From positions 16,430,001-16,494,000 of the forward strand of contig NC_091968.1 in assembly GCF_036711975.1 (NCBI RefSeq): 64,000 bases of DNA, written 5' to 3'. Positions 11,876 through 25,059 of the stretch are shown here, one piece after another. This DNA is from Onthophagus taurus. Lineage: Eukaryota > Arthropoda > Insecta > Coleoptera > Scarabaeidae. The number at the start of each line of letters is the position of its first letter. The first letter of the stretch is position 1. The notes below the pieces were generated by a model, which had not been told where the DNA came from, made no database searches, and saw only the letters and a program-made list of their open reading frames with translations. The position numbers and the translations under genes are program-made.

Positions 11876-12465
11876 ACATTTCTAGTTACGTAGTTTTTAG
11901 GTTTACGGTAAATTTATTCATATAAATTTTAATTATACAGTACACTCGCGATAGTGTGAACACAAAAAAGCAGTGGGTCGTTCATACTAACGAGGGTCTT
12001 CATAGACACAAGGCTGTAATTAAGTAAATTAACTTTATTACTTAAACCTAAATCAATTATGTATAAAATAACACGAACATTCCTAAGATTTAAAAAATTT
12101 GTAATTTTTTCTGAATACTTTTTTGAGCAATTTTGACCATAACTGCTTTTTCTTGAATTGCTTTCAAAGTGATGATTTATCATATCACTTATACAAAGTA
12201 GACAAAAGTTATCACCCGATGATGTTTGGGTGTAATTTCTTTTATGAATGTAAAAGTTTGGTTCTGCTTTTGGAATATGTTTATTTGATGTCTTTCATTA
12301 AGTCGAGAAAATGATATTGGCCAAGTGTCTGCAGCCAGAATTGATGACCATACAGCTTCAATTTATGGCATTTTCCATCAGTTTTGACAGAACTTCCGGC
12401 GAAGGGTTCTCGCAGTCTTGACGGATATTCTCTATGAGGGCGTCAAGAGTCTGAGTTACACGAGT
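11876..12465. other. No recognisable gene
   Basis: AT-rich flank after the NDUFV1 paralogue, running into the 3' remains of the minus-strand LINE. The minus-strand peptide LDALIENIRQDCENPS (about 12400-12450) has a transposase-tail flavour, but I could not assign it. Confidence 0.35.
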
Positions 12466-13453
12466 CTATGAGTAACATAGACTCGTGGCTTCAAGAAACC
12501 CCACAAAAAGAAGACAAGAGTGCAAGATCCAAAAACGAAAGACGAATTTGATGTGGCTATTTGGTCCACTGATGCCCATGCCTACTCCGGATCTTACTGT
12601 CTTTGAAGCATCGGTGTACCAGTCTAGGGCTCCTCTTTTTAGTTGATTATCCCTGCTTCTAAATATGACCTTATACGGATGGTTGAAATTGTATTCTGTC
12701 GATATGAGATCCGTTTTAATTTCAATCAGGTGATTTAGACATGGGTCCTTGAGGATCTCGAGGTGTCCTCTAAGGTTACCCTGCATCAACTTGAGTGAGG
12801 AAACTGTTTTCAGTGATAAGGCACTTAAGACTGCCTCCTTTTGTATATATAAGTGGAGCGGTATGAGACCGAGTAGGGCTTCCATAGCAGCAATCGGACA
12901 GGATCTCATTGCACCCGTTATGTTAAAACATGCTAACCGCTGGATTTGTGCCAGTTGTTGTTGTGCTGTCTTATGTTTTGTTTTTGGCCACCAAACCAAT
13001 GAAGCGTAGGCAACCATGGGTCTGATTATTGCTACGTAGGCCCAATGAGCCATTCGTGGTTTGAGATCCCAGTTCCTTCCTAGGAGCCTGCGGCAGATCT
13101 GGTTTGCCATGATGGCCTTTTTCCTCACCTTATCTAAGTGTGAGTTCCAGTTTAGTTTACTCTCAAGTATTACCCCTAGGTATTTAGCTTCTGTTTTGAG
13201 GTTAATAGTTCTGCTTTCAATGGAGGGTGCTTTTATTTGTAGCTTCCTTCTCCGAGTGAATGGGACTATTTCGATTTTATTGGGATTGATGCTAAGCCCA
13301 TTGCTTCTGCACCAAGTACTGGTGAGTAGTAGGGCTTTCTGCATTAGCTGAGTTATGATTGAATCATATTTACCTCGGATTGTGATTACCAGGTCATCAG
13401 CATACCCTTGTATCTTAAATCCGTTTTTAGTTAGGGTGTTCATAGTCATCAAC
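12466..13453 (-). pseudogene. I-clade LINE relic: RT catalytic part and start of RNase H
   Basis: Minus-strand frame with the palm motif GYADDLVI, a WCRSNGLSINPNKIEIVPF block, KYLGVILESKLNW, the thumb region (YVAIIRPMVAYASLVWW) and then the start of an RNase H domain (LDWYTDASKTVRSGVG). RT plus RNase H in this style is typical of I/LOA-group non-LTR elements. It is 3' truncated inside RNase H and, at its upstream side, is cut by the element at 13456-15551. The reading resumes at 15554: LSPLLWCLV on one side and VDD...TLTKNGFKIQ on the other meet when the insertion is removed. Confidence 0.85.
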
Positions 13454-13455
13454 TA

Positions 13456-15551
13456 CACAGATAAAAATGAGGAGTTGATTTTAACACCATTTTAACTCTT
13501 TTTCGTGTATACCTCGCGTCCAACGGAGTACGGTGTAAATTCTGAATGGAGTGAAAATGAACGGTGGAAAAACAACTCTTTTGAGTGTGGAGTTTACCTC
13601 GATCTCGGAGTTATTAACCTTCACCCAGACGATGTAATATTAACACATTGTTGGAGTTGAATTCGCTCTCAAAGGGTGTTGTTGTTAATACTGTAAAGTA
13701 TTTACTTGTACACCATGAAGATATGATATAACACCTATAGCGAATGTTAAATCAACACCGCAAAGAACTTGAATTAACAATTTTACGGTGTTGAAATATA
13801 GAGGTAAATCTGCCAGGTGAGTACGCAGGTAGGTATGCATAAATGAAACAACTTATTCCTAAAAACATTTTTTATTGTAGGTACAGCACCAAAATATACT
13901 TGTATTATGTATATACAAGTACTGTACTAGTACTATTTATATACTAAGACTTAATATGTAGTTTCAATATAAACAAACATACTTTTGCCAAATGTAGTTG
14001 TTATTGCGTGACATATCAGTCAAATGTTGTGGTTTATCTACATTCTATTTTATTTAATAAAAAAATTTTTAATTAAATCAAGAAAGAAGTTTCAAAATCG
14101 TCTTTTAATATAAACAAGTATAATTTTCCAAATTAAAATATAATTTCATACCTTGTCACAATATAAACGTTTGCGTCATTGTATGCGTGATGACATTCAT
14201 AAGGCATGGGATGCGAAAGTTGATCCAAACGTATCAGCCTTTCAGTTTTATTTACGCTTTCGACTATTTTGTAAGCTTGTAAGTACTCGAAAAATAGTAT
14301 GGTATCCCAATTTTGACAAACAAAATAAAAATTGTTATTAAAGCTAAAAATGTATTTAATTTTAACAAACATAGGATAATTGTTTTCAGTTTTTCCATTT
14401 ATTAAATAAAAACCAATTCGATATTTAATACCATGGTTCTTCAACCATGCGGAAAAAAGTAAGTTTCCATAATCGACATTTAAGCTAAGAAACTATTCCT
14501 TAGTGCTAAAATTTTCAGTAACTTTTTTTTTGGGCCAAGGATCGGAACATTATTAATTATATTGCTTTGCCAAGTACTAGACCATCGCATTTGATGTCTT
14601 TTGCTTAAAGTTTTGGCAATATTTTTATAGTATGTATTGTTTGGAATCATCTTTTTAACAACAACGTGTTTTGCTTCATAACGTAGGGAAGATAGTTGAC
14701 ACAGTGGACCCATCCGTAAAATAACGCCAGGGTAGTGAATCATCATATGATGTTTTGGTTGGAGATCCATGCCAAATTCAGCAATAAAAGCTTGGTGATG
14801 TTGTTCTATTAAATTAAATTAAATTATTATCAATTGAATAATTATGCTCGTCGAAATATTTAATTCTATCCCATAATTCTTCGTTTATTTCAAAAATATT
14901 TCCTACTACAAGTAAAAGTTAGTATGTGCAAGACTGCAAAAAATCTAGATATTACTTACTTGCGCTGTTAATTGTTGCAAGAGTTATCTCTTTTTCTGCT
15001 GCTACTCGTACCCACTTCCTTTTGTTTTCATATTTCACCCTTAAAAATATCGTTTGCTCCATACTACGGACACGAAATCACCAATAGTATAAAACTGTAT
15101 TAATTGCCTTTGCTCTGCTCAGTATGAGTATGTATGTACGATGGCGATGGCGTCCAAACGAACACAGATAGAACGTAGAGCCTACGTTGCGACCACATGG
15201 AACGCGTAACGGTCTTCTTGTCGCCACTACTACGCAACACGTGAGCGTATCGAGACAAAAGAACAGCCGAACAACAAGGATGAACGGAAGGGAACGGTCA
15301 AATTATACACCGCTAAGAGTTACATTTTCACTGTTTGCCGTTATTTTAACAATTTTATTGAGAAAGTAAAGAAATAAACCTGAACGTAGTTGATTCACAT
15401 TCCCATTGGGTGTTATTCTTTTTTAAACCTGTATATAGTATTTAAATTACCTCCGAAAAGTGTTACATTTACAATTATTTTCTGAAATATTAACTCTATT
15501 CGGAGATGTTTCAACACCGTGTAAATTCACTCTGTAAAATTTTTATCTGTG
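13456..15551. mobile_element. 2.1 kb DNA element with CACAG termini, CACTA-like remnants
   Basis: Terminal inverted repeat CACAGATAAAAAT at both ends, flanked by TA duplicates (13454-13455 and 15552-15553); removing the element and one TA restores the LINE reading frame. Several subterminal AACACC/GGTGTT strings occur near both ends. Inside, on the minus strand, 14770-14480 reads PKHHMMIHYPGV...GPLCQLSSLRYEAKH, resembling the C-terminal 'H..HYP..GPL..RFEAKH' region of animal CACTA/EnSpm-type transposases, and 14444-14133 reads FFEYLQAYKIVE, the tail of such proteins. Superfamily assignment is inference; the TA duplication is unusual for CACTA elements. Confidence 0.7.
14133..14770 (-). pseudogene. 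Remnant of a CACTA-like transposase C-terminus
   Basis: Two minus-strand pieces (14770-14480 and 14444-14133) read in order as the end of a large protein: a His/Tyr/Pro motif, GPL, a YEAKH block and a TLSKRHQMRWSS stretch, followed by a short tail domain. They are in different frames and lack the catalytic core, so only a fragment remains. Confidence 0.5.
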
Positions 15552-15553
15552 TA

Positions 15554-15842
15554 CCAGGCACCATAATAGAGGTGATAGCATTCCCCCTTCGGGACATCCT
15601 CTTAGCGCCTTTATAGTCAGCGACTCGCCTCCCAGACTGGCGGTGATCTGCCGACTTTTAAACATGGCTATACACCACTTTATTGTCGATGGGTCTTTTA
15701 CGTTTAGAGCCTTCTCTATGGATTCATATGAGGTGTTATCAAACGCACCCTCTATGTCTATGAAAGCACATAGGGCTATCTCTTTGGTTGCAATTGCCTC
15801 CTCTAAAATGCTAGTCAAAGCATGGAGAGAGGTAATTATTGA
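15554..15842 (-). pseudogene. I-clade LINE relic: RT fingers/palm segment
   Basis: Minus-strand reading ALCAFIDIEGAFDNTSYESIEKAL gives the first catalytic Asp block of the reverse transcriptase, and LRGCPEGGMLSPLLWCL is the conserved CPQGG.LSPLLW motif (Gln to Glu here). It is the same element as 12466-13453, upstream of the 2.1 kb insertion. Confidence 0.85.
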
Positions 15843-16242
15843 TTTTGCTTTCTAGTAAGCATGTTGGCTAGGGTGGAGTGGATTAGTGAGAAGCACTCCA
15901 TTCCTAAGGTATTGATCGATTACCTTTTCCATCCCTTTGAGGAGAAATGAAGTTAGGCTAATTGGTCTGTATGCCTTGGGGTTCGCGTTTGAACGCCGAC
16001 CACCTTTACTTGCCTCCATAGAGTGGGTATATAGCTAAAACTGTAGCTAGCTACATATAGGGATATTATTACTGGGAGAAGGTCTTCTAAGCCTTTTTGT
16101 AGAAAAATAGGCAGAATTCCATCTCCTCCAGGCGATTTTAGGGGCTTGAAATTAGAAATTACTTACTTATTACTTACTCTGTTGGGTGTGAAAATGTTCC
16201 CAGCTATGCTGCGAACCCTACCTGATGGACGGGTTATATCCA

Positions 16243-17037
16243 TTACTTCAGGGTCGGCATCTGCGATTCCTTAGCATCCTCAGTGTATTTACCATCTTGT
16301 TTGCATAGGTGGCCTAGATCAGTGTTGTGATCTTTTGCTAAGATCTTATGCAGACGAGCAACTGTTGGCGTATTGTCTATGCCTTCACAGAAGCTGCGCC
16401 AGGTTTTTCTTTTGGCTTTGCGGATAGCCAAGTTATATTCCGTTAGGGCTTTCCTATAGAGATTCCATGTTTGCTCGAGTTTGGAATTCCTAACTTTATT
16501 ATATAGTCTTCTAACCATGACTCGCTGTTTTTCAAGGTCCTCATTCCACCAAGGCACATTGGATTGTGCTCTTTTGTGTTTTATTGAACAGCTTGATTCA
16601 TACGCACTATGTATGAGATTGTTTAGTCGAAAAGAGGCTGTTTCGAGATCCTCTCTGCTTTCAATTTTTGTTTTGATTTCATCGACCTCTTCACTGATGT
16701 GTCTACAAAAAGAGCACCAATCAGTGAGTGAGGGGATTCTGAATTCTGTTTGTTTTGTCATGTCTGCTACAATGACAAAGCGAATATGCTTGTGATCCGC
16801 TAAAGTGGTTTCACGTGAAACATGCCAGTTTGTGATTTGCGAACTGAGGCGAGGCGTGGCTAGACTTATGTCTAGCACCTCTTGTCGACTCTTGGTAACA
16901 AAAGTCGGTTCGTTACCTCTGTTGAGGATATCTAAATTTGTACTTTGTAAGTATTGGTAAAGGTACTCACCCCTTTTGTTTGTGTTTGAGCTTTTCCATG
17001 CGAGATGAAAGGCGCACATAGACAGGTAGCTACTCAC
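16243..17037 (-). pseudogene. I-clade LINE relic: endonuclease end and RT linker
   Basis: 5' part of the same minus-strand LINE. It shows HLAWKSSNTNKRGEYLYQYL, NRGNEPTFVTKSRQEVLDI and ADHKHIRFVI, the C-terminal third of an apurinic-type endonuclease with its terminal (S/A)DH motif, followed by a VPWWNEDL / RKAKRKTWRSFC linker typical of I/R1-group ORF2. The region 15843-16242 between this and the RT is frameshifted. The N-terminal endonuclease is missing. Confidence 0.8.
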
Positions 17038-18529
17038 TGAAACCTTCCGTCACCCACCCATCACCCAACACTTCAATGCTCTTTTAAATTGGTTCAGGGG
17101 TAGTCCAATCAGATGCCGAGGTAAATTATCGTATATGGCGTATATTAAAAGAAGATAAGAAAAACACCGTTTGAAAAATTCTGTCCGGTGGGAAGGAGGT
17201 GGTAGTGTACCCCTGAAGCGAACATTAACATTATGTACGTCCGTTCTGAATTTAACCCTATCGTGCAAGTATGGAAGGATACCTTCAGTGATGACCCCTA
17301 GAATACAAGCAGGCCTTGTGGGTGTATCAAGATTTCATGTTCAGCCATTTTAACTGCTTAAAATCAAAAGACACATGATCATATTTCCTCAGGCCGAAAA
17401 TTAAATGGTTTAGAAAGGTTTGAAGCTTTTGAATTTTTCTCAAATTTTCTTATCGACAGGTAATAAAACCCATCAATAACTTTCTCTTTTAACTTCCGGC
17501 GCCAAAACAGAATAATCTGGGTCTTATTAGCCTTTATCTTTAAACAATATTCCCGAGCCCGATCGATAATGCCATGCAAGTCACGTTTAAACTTATTGAA
17601 GCTTTCATCAAAGTGGCCTTCAGAAAAGGACAAATAAATCTGAGTATCATCAGCATAATAAGACCACAAAGCACTCGACTTTACCTGATCAATACTGACT
17701 GAGAGTCAATCTATTGGAGTCAGTTGCAGTAACAAAATCATCTATATTGATATAGATTATATCTATATCCACTATATTGTTCAGAGCAGTTTCACAGCTA
17801 TGTCCTTCCCTAAAACCAGACTGATTCACTGGAACAATGCGCTCAGCCTTCAGAAACTCCGTCAGTTGTCTGTTAACTATTTTTTTCAATACTTTTGATA
17901 AGGAACACAAAATGCTTATGGGTCTTGGGCATGAGTATTCGTTGGACTTGGTACCTTCGGTACCGGTATCACGATGGACCTTTTCCATATTGAAGGGAAA
18001 TCACCTTCTAATAGACAAGTATTAATAATATTTGTTATGTGAGGTAAGATTACAGGACAAGCCATTTTTATAAATTTAATAGCTATACCATCAGCATCCA
18101 TAGCATTTGATCGTACATTATGTATTTCAGCTGAAATATCACTCTTGGACACCAATCTAAATAGGAAAACACCAGGGCCAAATTTTGCCTTACCAAAGTC
18201 ATTAATCAAATTAACAACCCAAATTATCAAATTTTTTAAGTGTTGTGGAAGAGAATGAACCTTATATTGTAATAAATTGTTTTTTCGCAACAGTTTTCAC
18301 GGGTCAGAGCCTCATTTCTTAAGTCTCGCATTAATCTCACATTATCAGTAAGCCACGGACAGGGGGTATATATGTCAATAACTGAGATCAACACATGATT
18401 TAGCAAGTTTAACTTGTCATCAATGATATGTAGTTGATATACATCATCAAAAGGGAGTGACTGGATGAAGTTTAAAAAGAGAGCTTGATAAAAATATTTA
18501 AAAGAGCAAATATACCTAGGCAAAGTCAC
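17038..18529 (-). pseudogene. Jockey/CR1-group LINE relic
   Basis: Minus-strand pieces in order: 18529-18236 and 18290-17916 (linker and RT start, DADGIAIKFIKMACPVIL, SIWKRSIVIPVPKV), 17988-17689 (PISILCSLSKVLKKIV, NQSGFREGHSCETAL), 17669-17379 (YADDTQIYLSF, the catalytic motif) and 17268-17050 (C-terminal NLPRHLIGLPLNQFKRALK). Frames differ and parts of the palm are lost, so it is dead. Its 3' end abuts the I-clade relic at 17037. Confidence 0.8.
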
Positions 18530-19848
18530 TAGTCGAGTGACTTTTAGACAGTTAAATTAAAGTTACAGAATATAAGTTCATGATCACTTACGCATAGAAT
18601 TCAATGACAGTTAACTGGGCGTGGCAAATAGTGTGACGTAGAGTGCGGGCAACCAATCCATAGTAGGCTACAAAACAACAATGGATGTAGCAGTCCTGTT
18701 AGATTCTACTGTTCTTGTACTCAACATGCTTATTTTGACTGCTGGGATTCCATTTTAAAATAAATTATGCCATTTTTACGAACAAGTAAACTAAAGAGGT
18801 TCGAGTCTTTCCTTTACATACGCGTAGACAGTAAGAGTTTGTTTTTAGTAAATATTATAACGATAGCTTTGATAACAGTAAATCAAATAATAAATCCGAA
18901 GCCATATGCAATGGCATTATAAAGTAATATATGACCGAATGTGACAATAAAAATCTGATATAACGAATATAGAAATATAATTAAAATGTACTACTAATCA
19001 AATAAAACAGATATTAAATCGAAAGAAGGCATCAAATTCAAAATTTTAAAATTTCATGTTCACAATTTACGTGTGTTACCAATCTTTCAAGAGTATGAAA
19101 TGTGACTGTTTAATTAAAGTCACTGTCATTAAAGCTAAATTAATATTAATTTCGTTGTAGACATTTTCATAAAATAAAAAATTAGTTAAAAGAACACACT
19201 CGGTTATTTTCCTTTTTCAAGATTGTCCAAGTGAGAAAACGGAAAAAGCACTCTACCTCTGAAGGCAATAAATTAAGGATACAGAAGACCTTGATTCGTA
19301 TTCAGTAGAGTGGCGAACTTAACGTCAAATTTATCACACAAAAACGTCGGTTGGGGGAGAGGATGTGGATGGTTCTTTTTCTCTCTTGTGCGCGGCGGGT
19401 AAATTTTATAATTTTCCCTTCAACAACCATTGCTTAGTCCCGGATCGAATTTTATTATCACCGTCGGCGGCCGGGGGTACCTTATGAAGCGGCATTCTTT
19501 CGCGTCCGACCTCTAAATTGCTTTAATGCTGGCATACTTCGCCCCATTGTCAATGATATCGCTTAACCCGGAATATATCCGGGTCGGAATCCCTCAATGT
19601 CCTTTATTAAAGCCCCCCGGCATTCGACCCTAGTGTCTCGGAATGTGGCCTACACCCCTACACGTCATACTTTTACTATATTTTTCTGAATATCTAATGT
19701 TTTTCTTGATTCTAAAATGGAAAAAGTATATGATTAACAGTAAATATAATTAATTTATTTATGAACGATTGAAATTATGTCTGATGAAGCAAAAAAATTA
19801 AATAAAATTATCCAACAACATTTTCAAAACACTTTTGTTAAATATACA
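18530..19848. other. No recognisable gene; contains a GC-richer block
   Basis: Mostly AT-rich sequence. A block at about 19320-19680 is clearly richer in G, C and CpG than its surroundings and carries short CGG/CCG strings, but no open frame or RNA gene could be recognised. Confidence 0.4.
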
Positions 19849-20950
19849 TGACTATTTCATTCATATCGTTAACAGCCAATAAGAATTCGCGGTTTTCCGT
19901 CAATTGCGAGTATTTCAGCGGTTATTTGGCCGTAACCATGGAGAACGATAATACGAACCTTTGTATGATCGCTTGTTTGACATTTAATTAATTTCGAGAC
20001 ATCCATGCATGTTTCCATAACAATCAATGTAATTTATTAAAAAAATACAAAAATTCTAAAAATATGTATATTTTTTATTCATGAAATAGTCTAGCCATAT
20101 ACAACACGACAATCGAAAATACTCGAATCTCGACGTATTGTCGAGTATTTTCGATCGTCTTGTTGTATAATATATGATTATTCAATGTCGACTATGGATA
20201 CAACCATAACCAGTACAAAATACACATACTTTTGTATATCCGTTTTGACTGCAAGGTCCCAAAGTTTTTATTTAACAGCTAAAGAATAATAGCCAACAAA
20301 GTATGAGTCTGAGGTCTAATAATTGCAGCTTTATTCATTTATTATATCTAGAAAATAAGTTAGTTATACAATCAGTATCTATGTTATAAATAATCATTGT
20401 GATTTTTCAAAATTTTTCGTATACTGGAATCGTGTTTTATGTTTAACGGTAACGTCGATATCTCTCTCTCGTTCATCGAAAGTAAAACTCCATGGTCTCG
20501 CCACACAGTTATTTCTATATCAAAGTTCAGTATATTCATATATTATACAACAAGACGATCGAAAATACTCGACAATACGAGACGAATTGCCTGAAACACC
20601 ACGAGACAGAAGGTCGAGTGGTGTTTTTTAAGGCAATACGTCGAGATTCGAGTATTTTCGATTGTCGTGTTGTATATGGCTAGACTATTTCATGAATAAA
20701 AAATATACATATTTTTAGAATTTTTATATTTTTTTAAAAAATCACATTGATTGTTATGGAAACATTCATGGATGTCACGAAATTAATTAAATGTCAAACA
20801 AGCGATAATACAAAGGTTCGTATTACAGCGATAATACAAAGGTTCGTATTATCGTTCTCCATGGTTACGGCTAAATAACCGCTGAAATAGTCGCAATTGA
20901 CGGAAAACCACGAATTTTATTGGCTGTTAACGTTATGAATGAAATAGTCA
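19849..20950. mobile_element. Foldback element F with nested hairpins
   Basis: Begins TGACTATTTCATTCAT and ends with the complement. The left arm (19849 to about 20173) and right arm (about 20537-20950) match almost throughout, with a central spacer of about 360 bases. Each arm holds its own smaller palindrome built on ACGACAATCGAAAATACTCG; the right-arm copy has an extra hairpin of about 57 bases and a local duplication of AATACAAAGGTTCGTATTA. No coding capacity is seen. Confidence 0.8.
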
Positions 20951-21161
20951 CTAAAATTAGTTAGATAATGCTAAGACCAAGAAAGTCACTGCCCAACAGT
21001 AACAAATTGTCTTTTATATACTACAGCAACAAATTGACTCTTATATACTATATCCTAGGTTATCTTATGCCTATAGCATGCAACAGAAATCAGCAAAACG
21101 ACTTTCCCTTCCACATCAGAACCATCTATGACGCAGGTAATAAAGAGCATGATGAAGACAT

Positions 21162-21626
21162 TTGATCGAATTAATGCAACATTCGATAAATTACAATGCT
21201 AAGTACTACACCCAAAATAAAAAAAATATGGACCGAAAGGGTATGCGTATTGCTGCCAACGGCATTCTAAACAAACAACACGACCTTGAAGAAGCCTTCT
21301 TGAGTACTCAGTGCAATATGTATTGTATGCCTGTTTCTGAGACATACTTAATAACTCAATTCTACCTTAAAATAAGAGTTTATAAGACATACCACACTAC
21401 TCACCCGCACAATGAAGACAAGGTTGGTAGTGCAATCGTTTTAAAAGAACCGATTAACCAGTTCGAAGAATGTTACCTACAAAGAGATAAATGTTTATTG
21501 CTGGCAGCCTACATCGCTGCCAGCTTACTACACTTCTTTATCTACAGGAAAGTATTTTCCAACTTCATAGGAGATGAAGAGGATTTAGACATGGACTCCG
21601 ATCATTCAGCTGTCATACTAACGTGA
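21162..21626 (+). pseudogene. Jockey-like LINE relic: endonuclease
   Basis: Encodes RIAANGILNKQHDLEEAF, then SETYLITQFYLKIRVYKTYH, SAIVLKEPI and, after an internal deletion, LDMDSDHSAVILT. These are the N-terminal, middle and terminal blocks of a Jockey-type endonuclease. The second Jockey copy at 39957-44092 is similar, so they belong to one family. Confidence 0.7.
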
Positions 21627-22479
21627 GGTGAAGGCATAATAATAAAGGCGACCAAAGCTATTTTTACTACCAAACCGCTGGTAGGAAAACTTTTCAGAAT
21701 GATCTCTAGAAGAAAATCAACCTAAACAATAGTCTTAGAACGAGTGAACAACTACAAGAAGAAGTTAAACATTTCTTACCCAATCTTACCCATTACTTGT
21801 CTTACCCAATCAGCGGCATACAACAACGCTAAAGAGTTTGGCGATAATTGATTCAATGTTCATCGTGGGTTGTAAGTGACAAATAAAGACTCCTTGGGAA
21901 CGATGAAAAATTTATTATTTATTGCAAGATGAGTGCAACATGTTTTGAGATTTAAAATCTCTTCATCAAGCACGACTAGAAACACAAAATTAGAGCAAGA
22001 AAATTGTTATACATAAATTCTTTACGGAGCATAAAATTGACCATCTGACAAACAAGGTGAAATTTGGAGGCGATTGGAAGAAACAACGCTAAAGAGACCT
22101 TGTCAAAATGAAGAGTTAAAAGAAGTTGACAGCAGACGAAGGATTCGTCAGACAAAATTATACTTATCAAAAAGGTCCAGAAACTCAGAAGAGAAATTCA
22201 CAATCCTAAAGAATAATCCATCAGCGCCTATCTACAACTGCTAGCATATAAAAAGAGCGATTGTTGACTATGGATGGCAACCAAGACGATCAAGAGACAT
22301 GTAATCTCTATTCATATTAGACACAAAATGGATCATAGACTTATTGGCCAGAGACAATAAGTCAAAAGTAACGCTTCAACGCTTACTGAATTCCTTACTC
22401 TTAATTTAGGCTAAAGCAATCATGAAATGACCAATATTGTAAACTAAAGAACAGAAAATATCACATCACTTAGTGTTCA

Positions 22480-23400
22480 AACTCTTCGAGAAACTACTGC
22501 TTAAAACATTGAGGCCAATAATAGAATCCTAGATTATCAATTTGGATGCAGACAAAAGCACTCAACAACAGACCAAGTGCATAGAATAACCTTGATCAAT
22601 AAATGAATCTCAGAAGAAAAAAAGTCTGTTCAGCAATCTATACATAATATATGTTGCAAAAGCTTTTGACAAAGTTTACTACGAAGGCTTGATACATAAA
22701 CTAAACAAAATGTTCCTAAAGCAATACATAGAGATATTAACATCGTTTATCTCGGACGGATTCTTTAGAGTTATACAAGAAGGTGAATACTCGGACTTAA
22801 AAGAAATAAAAGCAGGAGTGCCTCTAGGCAGTTTACATATATCTGCTATATACTAGTGCCATATCAGAGTTGAATGGGGCTGCGGTGACTTGCATTATAT
22901 TCATAAGATATCCAGGACAAACACTTGTGAAAATTTAATGAGAAACCTCCTTTCTATGATTATGTCTGGTCCTTTTAATTGCTTCTTTAATGTACTGTGC
23001 GCCTCCTCTAGAAATAAATGGCACCATTGTCTCATATGAGAACAATGCCAAGTATGTAGGCATGACTTTGGACACCAAACATAGGTCGCAAAAGCATCTA
23101 AAGAAAATACGAGAGAAAATACAGACAACTCTATTAACTGATTGGGAGAAACTTTAAACTTTCAATTTCCAAGACTACGGCATCCAAGTCTGGGACTGTG
23201 TCAGTGATTCGAATATCAAGTGTATTAAAATATTTCAGAACAAAGTGCTATTAATAAAACATAGACGAAGTCCTGGTAAGTGCGAAATTTCGATAGACAT
23301 ACAGACCATTGGATTCTAGTCGTTAAGAAAGAAATGAAAATGTTTGCCGAAAAGCACGAAACTACACGTCACCATCACGAGAATGTAGAGGCTCTTTAAC
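22480..23400 (+). pseudogene. Jockey-like LINE relic: reverse transcriptase
   Basis: Heavily degraded continuation of the relic above. Piecewise reading gives VAKAFDKVYYEGLIHKLNKMF, then EIKAGVPLGS, then YVGMTLDTKHR and IQTIGF-like tail blocks. Numerous stops. The stretch 21627-22479 between it and the endonuclease is the decayed linker. Confidence 0.6.
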
Positions 23401-24244
23401 TGCTGGACAACCAACCCTTATTTTATTATTATGGAAGATAATTTAGAAACATGAAGCAACAATCTGATTCATCACATATGGAAAAATAGAACAATAAACG
23501 CAACTTTATTAAGAAAGTAAAACGAAACTTTTTATCTTACAGATAGATGTTCGAGGTTAGGCTTTATATAAATTTTTAAGAATTGCCTATAATTGTAATG
23601 ACATCGGCTGATAGAATGGCGAACACTTCATTTTACATACATTTTTAAGAATCTTGTGTGAAGTAGATAAAAAAAAAGGTTTTTCAAAAGGATAGAATTC
23701 AAACAATAAATTATTTCAAATTATGCCGAATAAATAAATAATATAAATAAAAAGTGATCGAACGTAGGTACCATTAATTACTGCCCTTTTAGAGTGTTTA
23801 CCTAAATAAAATAAAATGGGATGGGCTGTTGAATTAAACATACATAAATATTCGGACACTCGATCTAGTACTCTAATTAAATCAGCCTCTATATTATGTA
23901 AATAAATGGCGCTACTAATTAGAATTTGATTATTATTAATATTAAATATTAAATTTGCGTGGAAGCAATATAATTTGCATATTCCACAATTAAATCTCGC
24001 CGAAAAGAACGCAAATTACAATTCAAACAAAGAAGTTGGTTATTACCAATCATGAAAAAGAAAATACATATAGGGAATTTTGTAAATTGTGAATATGTCG
24101 ATCAACAGTACACTGCATAATTAAGCAGTTCAAAGATAAAGGTAGGGTAATAAATACGAAAAGTAATTCTAGATTCTAAGAATTAAAATAATTAAATATG
24201 CCTATATAAAATATTGCTCGTCTTAGATGGCATTACATATTATA
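23401..24244. other. No recognisable gene
   Basis: AT-rich spacer with scattered short A/T runs. Confidence 0.4.
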
Positions 24245-24945
24245 CAGGTGTTTCTAAATTGATGCGAAAGATTTCAAGGAATGATTTTTCAGCAAAAATT
24301 AAGGGGTGTCTTTCATATAACTTTTTGTTCAAAACTCCTTTCCCACCGAGTTACAGCACTCTAAAGTTAGGGGAAAAAAATTGTTTTTATTGAATAAATC
24401 CACTATGGAGGAATTTAGAAGAATGAAATATGGCAGATAACTGTTGCTAATAAAATGACACTTTTTGATGATTTTTATAACCTGAAAATGTTATTACAAG
24501 GGGCTGAAAAAATCAACGCCTTTAATACGTTCTATCAGAACTTTTGAATGAGTCTACATTTTTCTATTTAAAAACTTTGATTTAAATAGAGGGATTCAAT
24601 ACGCAACTTTTTTGTCTCTTGACATTTTCTCCTAAAATTGTTAGTTTGATCACAAAAAAAAATAATACACAGGCTCAAGTGAATTAATTCTGAGATTGGT
24701 TATTATTAGTCAAACAAATGAAGTTATGTCAAACTGATGTCAGCATTATTTTATTTTTGTTATCAAACTAACAATTTGTTAGTTGTAAAATGTCAAGAGA
24801 TAAGAAAGTTGCACATTCTTTCCTTAACTTTAGAGTGCTATAACTTGGAGGAGAAAGGGTTGAACAAAAAGTTTCATGAAAGATACCCCTTAATTTTCGC
24901 TAAACAATCACCCCTTGAAATCTTTCTAAATTTAGAAACACCCTG
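24245..24945. mobile_element. Foldback/MITE element E (TA target)
   Basis: Starts CAGGTGTTTCTAAATT and ends with the complement of CAGGGTGTTTCTAAATTTAG, flanked by TATA. The left arm (24245 to about 24375) pairs with the right arm (about 24825-24945) including the AAAGTTATAGCACTCTAAAG-like stretch. A separate inner palindrome lies at about 24605-24812, centred on the ATTGTTAGTTTGAT motif. No transposase. Confidence 0.75.
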
Positions 24946-25059
24946 TATAGGATGAAATTGATTTTCAAATTGTTATTTTTTGTATCAATCAGTCTAATTT
25001 AAGTGCCTTTCTGTAAGGCGAGGTTTCTTTGAAAATCCGCTACAGAAATCTTTCTCGGG

